Source of the DNA: Cinnamomum chago
Taxonomy: Eukaryota; Streptophyta; Magnoliopsida; Laurales; Lauraceae
Assembly: GCA_038049695.1 (NCBI GenBank)
Contig: CP142451.1
Span: 127,414,501 to 127,478,500 of the forward strand
DNA: 64,000 nucleotides
Reading direction: 5' to 3'
Below the pieces are notes generated by a model. That model ran no database searches. It had not been told where the DNA came from and saw only the letters and a list, made by a program, of their open reading frames with translations. Position 1 is the first letter of the stretch; each line of letters starts with the position of its first letter. Positions 24,501 to 33,500 of this stretch are shown one piece after another. A program made the position numbers and the translations under genes.

Positions 24501-27500
24501 TTCTAGGTGGAACAAGCCCCGTCCATACAGCTGCACAAGGAGACGAAATGGCATTGAAAGGATCAATCGCCCTGTAGAACGACCTTGAGGAAAACAATCC
24601 CGTAGAATGAGGCTTCCAAATACGAAAGTTGGCAGTGTCCCTGCATAAAAAAGAACATTAGAAAGAAGACTGGACAATGATTGACTCATCACCAACTCAG
24701 ACCGACAGAGGGCCCTCCTGACACTAATATTCGAAGACACCATATTTCCATCCCAAACAAAACACTCTTTAATTGAAGTCTCTTTGTTGGACACAATCCT
24801 AAACAGTCTAGGGAACAAAAGGTGTAAGGGACCAACTCCCACTCAATCATCATACCAAAAACGAACACTATTCCCCTCCCCCCCATAGAAGCCCAAGCCT
24901 TGAACAAAACCTCCCCCCGAGGTTTGACACATCCCCAAAACTAGAAATGAGAGCCCAAAATCCTCCCCATTCATCTATACTAGGGGACACTTTTTCGAAC
25001 CCACCCCCATTCATCCTCCCCATACTTAGACACCATTACTCTCCTCCACAATGCATCCTTTTCTTCTCCATATCTCCACCACCATTTTGCTAATAGAGAC
25101 CAATTTTTTAAATCCAGATTTCACAAGCCCCTAACCACCTCACTCCACTTCATTAAGTGAATCTTATTCTAACAATCAACTGCTACTTTAATGCAAACCT
25201 TCAACCAGGTCCAACTGCAACTCTCAAAAAGCCTAGCTTATGGAAATCAATGCAGGAATCCAACCACAATGGCAAGGATGTAGGCATGTTGGATATAGAA
25301 GCAAGTAGGTCAAGAATTTGAAGATAAGCCCAATTGCAAAAATTGTCCAACAAAGAAAGGGCTTCCATCCCCAAGCAAGTTGGTAGAGAACGCTTCACAG
25401 CTGTAGCAGGTTATCAAAATTCACCAATGGTGCTTCCGCTTCACACTCTATTTTTATTTCGCAAAATAATCAAAATCATAAGAAAATTAAAAAATAAATG
25501 TAAAATCAAAGGAATGGGGCTGCCCAGTCAATGTGCCTTTAAATAAAATCTCATCCTAAAAAAAAACAAAAAGCAAAAGGAAAAAAATCCCAGTCATCAG
25601 AACATCATATAAGTGATACTAGCCTCCTAATCATAAACAAAACAAACTAGGAGTCTTTTAACATGAAAAGGAAACTTTGGTTTCCATGTGGAAATGGAAA
25701 AAATACTGTTTGAGGCTCCATCTTAAAATCCTGCATGTAGTGGGCCCAACTGGTCCGCATGGACCCTTTCCATAATGTGGCTGCATAAATCTTCTTGAGG
25801 ATCTTACAATGTTTATGATGTCTCACAAACCAACCGTCAATTGAAAAGAAATGATTGTGGAATAATATTTTTCGTTCAACAGGTATAGTAGATGGCCACT
25901 CTTGCATGGTTGTAATTAATGAAGTTGTGAAAATATCATATCTCAATCTCTTGTGGATTGATTAAATTTGAAGGTTTGATACCTATGGATAATGGTGATA
26001 TGCTATTGGGAAGACCATGGATGTACGACAAGAATGGAACTCATGGCATGCACGACAATACCTACAAGTTTGCTCACAAAGGAAAGGAAATCACACTCCA
26101 CGCTATGAAGTCAACACCGCCGCAGAAAGGATCAAGATCCAGTATCACAAAGGAAGCTCTTCAAGTACATCATGTCTACAGAGGCAACATGAAGAAGACC
26201 CGAGTTCGAGGACGAATTCTTCTTTCAACCTTGGGTGAATGACGTAGAATGGCCCCACAAGTGGTCCCACCCAAGATAGTTTAGGAATTACTGACAAGCA
26301 ATCTAGGGTCACAAATCAAGCAATCAGAAATCACAAGTCAAGCAGTCTAGAACCAGGCACAACTCGGTCACACATAGGTACAGAATTTCCACCCCCTGTA
26401 CAATGGGTAAACATCTCCGTAAGTACAAGGATTGCACCCCCTGTACAATGGGTAAACATCTATGCTCACTGATACCAGCATTACTCAGTGGGGGCCACCT
26501 GTTAACCCAGATAAGTAACAATCACAGACCAATCGGGGAGGGCCAAGCGAAGCCCGCTCATCGAGCAAACCTTCTGAAATCCAATTCTGTTAAGAGTGCC
26601 TCAAAGCAAGAGTCAAGGTCGAAGCATAAGCAACACAAGTATCGGAATAGATCATATCCCTCGGTCACAACAACCTTATCAAGTGGTTACTAGCACATAA
26701 GGAAATACTCATATTTAGTACTTGCCAAACATTACAGAACCATGCAATAACTAGATAGGAAATCAATTAATCACAAGGAGTAAACCCTTCAAATATCAAG
26801 CACATCGAACATAAAGTGAGCAAGTTTTGGAGTCTGCGAGTTTCCAATAGAAAAAGGTCAAGACACCAAGGGAAATGGACAAAGAAAAACAAAACATACT
26901 TGCTGCCCTATATTCAAAAATTAAGAATGACTCCGAATGGTTCCGAAACTAGGCTAGAATTACTAGGAATATAGACCATCACTTAGGAAAATCACCACAA
27001 TTGATTACAACTGGAAACAAAGTCTTCCGGTCATCCATGTCAGGTCAAATTCAGATTTTCTGTACGAGGACAGTTTTAACATCTCCCGGAAAATCAGTAA
27101 TATCTGATTGATCAGGTTCTAAACATTATAAAATTTGACTTGATTCTACAACGCTTGAAAAGATGACCTCTACGAAACCAAATTAGGTCGCAAACGGACT
27201 GCTATGGACAGAATTTTAGAATTCAACATAACATCGAATCAAACATCTTCAAATTGTAACTAGAAACAAAGAAGAATATGATTCGAGGCCTAACTCATGA
27301 TTTGAAAGGTATTAGAAGATGGAAACAAGGAAAACAACCAGGATTAACTTAAATATGGAAAGGAGTCAAACCCTAATTATTACATTTTCTTTAGGGTTTT
27401 CATCATGGGAATTAGAATTTACATCAATTTCAATCAATTCATGAATAGAACACTAGATTTTATGATTAAACATATTCCCTAATCCTAGAGTATCATACAA

Positions 27501-30500
27501 CCATGAAACCAGGAAGTGAAAGTTGAAGGGCATCTTCTCACAAAGACCATATGCTCTTAACTGGAAGCCGAAGTCCAGGGAATGTAAGCAAAATGTCCAG
27601 GGAATGGGGTTTAGAGGTATCCCCTAACCATGAAACTGACACAAGTCATTCAAGCCCTAGGCACATGAAAGGAAAGGAATTCGTTCCTAGATCTTAACAG
27701 TCAAGAGGCATGAAACAAAGAACCAAGAGAAACAAGGAATTCGGAATACTAGAATTGTGCTACGTTTTTTTTTTTTTCTAATCCATATCTTCCTTTCATC
27801 GCTTTCCTCAATAGAGAATTTTGCACGCCCAAACCTCCACTCCACCATCATTTAGCAAAATGAGTCCAGTTTCTTTTCTATTATATTTCTTAGCACAATC
27901 CCTCCATTTATGGTGGAAGTTTCACATTACACGATTGAATAAATATTGAATAGTGGTTGATTCTGGTATCAGGTTCATACAAATCAAAGTGACAATAAAT
28001 CATGAAATGCTACATGAAAAAAATTTACCGCATCCTCGGCTGGAAGAACACGTTCATTTGCTATGCCCCCACTGGATGGAGAAATGGGAATCAAGGATCC
28101 TGCTCCTGCAGAAGCTTTTTCTTCACCGCCACGAGTCTGCTCGAATCTATATCTAGGAAGGATGCTGAGATCAGCATCTGAAGCACCTTCCTGCTAATTC
28201 ATTCCAGAAGTGATGAAGCTAATAAACAATGTGAAAAACAATCTTTTTAAAAAAGTTACACTTCATGCACGATTACTCTTGCTTAATACCTGGCCAGCCA
28301 CAGCATAAAGAATTGCAATAATGCAAGGCAAACAGCAGCAGAGTGCAATCCCTATCACACAAGCCAAAGCAACACAAAAGATGGCAAAGAACACATCGAA
28401 TGCCAGAAATACTACAGCCAGCCTGCAAAGCACATTATGGAAAAAGCACACCTTTAGTAGTAAATTGCATGCACATGCATGCATTTATAAAATAAAAAAT
28501 AAAAACAAAACCAAGAATAAGCATACTTTTCCGAAATCAAATGGTGCGGTAGTAGGAAAAGATAGCACTTCACAAGGAAGTGTATAAGTCCCCAGGTTTC
28601 ATATGCAGGCAGTGCATATTTTGCCGATCTAGATCACTGATCTAATGGGCACAAACAGACAATGAGGTGGCCATGGTTCCATGACCAGACAACTGCTATA
28701 GCAGTGGGGCTGGCCAGAGATAATGGAAGGCCAACAATTTCCAAGAGTGGACTATCCAAATTTCTAACCATCAAAAGGGCAAAGTGACAACAACAGTCCA
28801 GAAGAAAACAACAAATGAGTTAAAGTTAAGATCTTAGCAATCTCAGAGACATCAACTAGTCCGCTAGAGGGTTGATCAAATTAATGATCCAGATAAGACG
28901 ACCATGGGCTACAACGGTCTAGGCCTGGGCTGATCAGGTCAAGATTATTGAAATTTTCAAATTTCCTCAGCCTGGCATAGTCCACTGAGAGCATTAGCTG
29001 TGCACCTCAGCAAGCTGAACATTTGCAGACTGAGACATGGTGATCATTATAAATTATAGATCGGCTAATTATGATGCCCATACACGAATATGGATGCACA
29101 CAGATTCAGGGACTGGGAATACAAATTTGCATTTCTTGGAAATCTAGGACACGGTTATGGATACCGATGTTCTCAAAAAATTCATTATAAAATTTCTGAA
29201 TGATATTATCTTGTTACATTCCTTTCTAACATTTTTTTTAATGTTGAAAAGCAAGAAACTAAGAGAACTATATGAAATATTGGACTTGGTGGGTAGGATA
29301 TGCTAAATTTATACTCAAGTATCGGTGCTATATTGGGTACCTTACCTATACTAGTGTTGTATCGCTTTGAGATGGATATGCTGGGCACGTACAAGCATCC
29401 AGGTATATAGTTGGCAATTCGCTATCCTTTTAAATTTGAGGTAATTTGAGCGAACATTCTCTCAGAAAAACTTGAGTGAACAGTTGCTCAGAATCAATTG
29501 AAGGCGACTTTGACCAACAATGAGGACAAAATCATATAATTTGGTCATTACCAGATTTTGAAGGATGAAAAAAAAAACGAAAATTCCAATCAAACCGAAG
29601 AAACAACAAAAATCGAGCAAGCAGGAATATCAAAAACTAAATAATATTTTTATTTAAGCAACATACTAATGTTTTTACCACAAGAAAAGCATGAAAGGCA
29701 TTCAAAGACATCTCCAGGAAAAGGAAAAGGACATGTACTGAATCAAATTTGAAACCAAATGATTTAGTCACCGTCAGAATTCACAATTTTGTTTTCAATA
29801 TACCAAAACAAGATGTCACTCAATTTTCAAACCAGAGAGAAATTCAGCCCAAAGCACAAAAGAATTTCCCATCTCCAGAAATACATGTCTTTAAGTCATT
29901 AAACGAGAAGTTCAACCAGTAACGTCATTCAAAACTCAATGGAAAGCATGAGAAGCTGAAATCAATGGCATTCATGATGTAAACTGTACTGACAAGAAAA
30001 TGGTAGCCTAACCAGTAGAGTCGAGGAGCATTCTGCATGAGAGTTTCACTACCGGATACCACCCAATAGAAGCCAACTATCCACCAGAGAAAGGATGTCA
30101 TCGTATTAATTGATTCACATCGTTTGGCAAAGCTGAGAAACACATCAATATCAATTAAATAAGAAAGGATTCCATGGAATAGTAATCCATTAACAGATTC
30201 AAATTCTTAAGCAAATATGTAACAGAATAGATTTCAATTAAAAAAAAAAATGAGAGCAATGGTCAGAACAATGATGGACATGATAAAATTATTAATGTCT
30301 TGATTCTAGGTAAAATGAGTAAAATTGAGAACAACATTGGCATGAAGCTAATACACTAGAAGTTAAACCATTGATTGACCCATACACGTTATCATGATGT
30401 AAGAAGGCTGTCATCTTGATACAGAGGCTATAATTTCTAAGTTACACATGAAAGTTAAGGTATCAGAACAACAATTCTCAGAACTCTGGCTACCAACCAT

Positions 30501-33500
30501 AAATGTTAAAAACCCTATCTATGGTCAAGCATGTTTTGAAATCGATTGCCACAGTAAATCTACAAGCTTCCACATTTTCCTCCAAGTCGTTGCTGGTTGC
30601 GTCTGTTGAGAAAATAATATTTGGATGGATCATTGCTGTCATGAAAGTTGTAGAATCATCACTTACATTCTCTTTGTTAAAGTTGTTAATAATCCCTGTT
30701 TTGGTGGGACTTCTAGTTTATGTTTGATCTAGTCTTTAGCCTAGTATCACGTCTATAGGATTGTTAGACGTGGTCTGATTCTGTTTTCCTTATTTCTCTC
30801 TTTCAGTTGCTTTGTAAGGCTACTTAATGAACACTTGTGTTTCTTCAATGAATTAGATATTTTCTCCCAGTTTGCTTGTCCAGTATCAAATCTTTGTTGA
30901 GTATTCATTCTTGTTTCTAACATTTGGTATCAGAGCACCACCACTGGGTTCGATTAAAACCTGAAACTCAGTATCTATACCATCCGGAAACAACACAGAC
31001 ATGGCCACTGACGGCAGCAGCTTCGTGCAACCTGCAATTCCAAAAGTTGATGGACACTATGATCACTGGAGCATGCTGATGGAGAACTTTTTGTGTTCCA
31101 AAGAATATTGGAGCTTGGTTGACACTGGGATCCCTGTAGCAGCAGCAGGAGCGGATCTCAATGATGCACAGAAGAAGATAATTGATGATCTAAAGCTTAA
31201 GGATTTGAAGACTAGGAACTATTTGTTCCAAGCCATTGATCGATCAATTCTGGAGACAATTCTGAAGAAAGAGACTGCAAAAGACATATGGGACTCTTTG
31301 AAACAGAAGTACCAAGGCACGGCCCGAGTCAAACGTGCACAGTTACAAGCTCTTCACAAAGAGTTTGAGGTGCTCCACATGAAGGAAGGAGAATCGGTGA
31401 AAGACTACTTTGGGTGAACCCTCTCCATAGTCAACAAGATGAGGATTCATGGAGAATCCCTGGAGGATGTCGTTGCTATTGAAAAAAACCTGAGACCTAT
31501 GACTCCAAAATATGACTAAGTTGTGTGTTCTATTGAGGAGTCTCATGACCTGCATTCTTTGTCAATTGATGAACTACAAAGCAGTCTATTAGTCCATGAA
31601 CAAAGGATGGGGAGACATGATGTGGATGAACAAGCACTGAAAGTGACTCATGAGTTACAACCAGGAGGAAGAGGAGGACGTGGTGGCTTTCGAGGAAGAG
31701 GATGAGGAAGGGGTAGGTCTGGTGGATTTGATAAGTCCACATTGAATGTTACAACTGCCATGAACTTGGTCATTTTCAGTGGGAGTGCTCAAAGAAAGGA
31801 AAGGATTCAAAAGCCAATTTTACGGAGACGAGTGAAGAATTGTTGCTGAAGGCTTCTGTGGATGTCAAGGAGGAGGCTGATAATGGTGAATGCTGGTTTT
31901 TGGATTCAGGTTACAGCAATCATATGTGTGGCAAGAAGCAACTTTACTCTGAGCTTGATGAAAATTTCAGGGATGTTGTGAAATTGGGAAACAACTTGAG
32001 CTTGGCAGTGATGGGAAAAGGAAATGTTCGTATAAAGGTACATGGCTTCATACAAGTGCTCACTAGAGTATTTTATGTACCAGAATTGAAGAATAATTTG
32101 CTTAGTCTTGGGCAGTTGCAAGAAAAGGGTCTAGCCATTCTCATACAACATGGCAAATGCAAGATTTATCATCCTGAGAGGGGTTTGATCATGGAGACAG
32201 CAATGGCAGCCAACAGAATGTTTAGTATTATTGCTCAAGGGCAAAGGTGTCTCAACTCTTTCACAGAAGATCAACCCCATCTTTGGCACCGTAGATATGG
32301 TCACCTGAGTTGGACTGGTCTGAAAATTCTTAAACAAAAGCAAATGGTGAGAGGATTGCCGCAGTTCCAGGCTCCTGTGACAGTGAGTGAAGATTGTGTG
32401 GTAGGGAAGCAACAAAGAGATCCATTTCCAAAGGAGAGCACATGGAGGGCATCCCAAATCCTCCTACTAGTTCATGCTGATATATGCGGACCAATCAACC
32501 CTACTTCAAACGGCAACAAAAGGTACTTTATCATTTTTATTGATGATAACAGTAGGAAGACTTGGGTGTATTTCTTGGCAGCAAAATCAGAAGCCTTTGT
32601 TATATTCAAAAGTTACGAGGCTAAAGTTGAAAAAGAATCTGGTACATGCATAAGGATTCTTCGTACAGATCATGGACAGGAGTTCACAACCTTCTGGTTA
32701 TGTACAAAAAGGTCATGGACATAAGGTATACAAACTTAAGAAGGCTTTGTATGGCCTTAAACAAGCTCCTCGAGTACAGCCATATCGAGTCTTATTTTCT
32801 CAAGGAAGGCTTCAAGAAGTGTCCCCATGAACACAACCTAAATCAACACATGGAGGTAAAATATTAATTGTTTGTCTTTATGTAGATGACCTCATATTTA
32901 CTGGAAATGTTGAGTGTATGTTTAATGAGTTCAAACGATCCATGATGGTTGGGTTTGACATGACTGACCTTGGAAAGATGAGTTATTTTCTGGGCATTGA
33001 AGTGTTGCAAAGGCCAAATGGTATATTTATCAGTCAAAAGAAATATGCTCGTGAGGTGTTGGAGAGGTTCAACATGGCTCAATGTAATCCAGTGCACAAT
33101 CCTATGGTACCTGGTTTCAGGCTTATGAGAGATGAAGATGGGGTAAGAGTAGACAGCACTCTCTATAAACAGATTGTGGGCAGCCTAATGTACTAGACCG
33201 CCACACGCCCTGATATGATGTTTGTGGTAAGCTTAATTAGCAGATACATGGAAAGACCCACTGAACTTCACCTACAAGCAGTAAAAAGGGCGTTGAGATA
33301 TTTGAAAGGTACACTTGATTTTGGGTTGTTCTACAAGAGGGAAGGAAATGAGAAGCTTATCGGTTACACAGATAGTGATTATGCTGGAGATCAAGATGAC
33401 ATGAAAAGCACTTCGGGATATGTTTTTATGATAAGCTCAGGAGCAGTGTCACGGTCCTCTAAGAAATAACCTGTAGTCACATTGTCCGCCACTGAAGCTA

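Noticed and set aside
30503-30727. 74-codon plus-strand frame before the Copia element
   Set aside because: It runs into the Copia LTR and resembles no protein.
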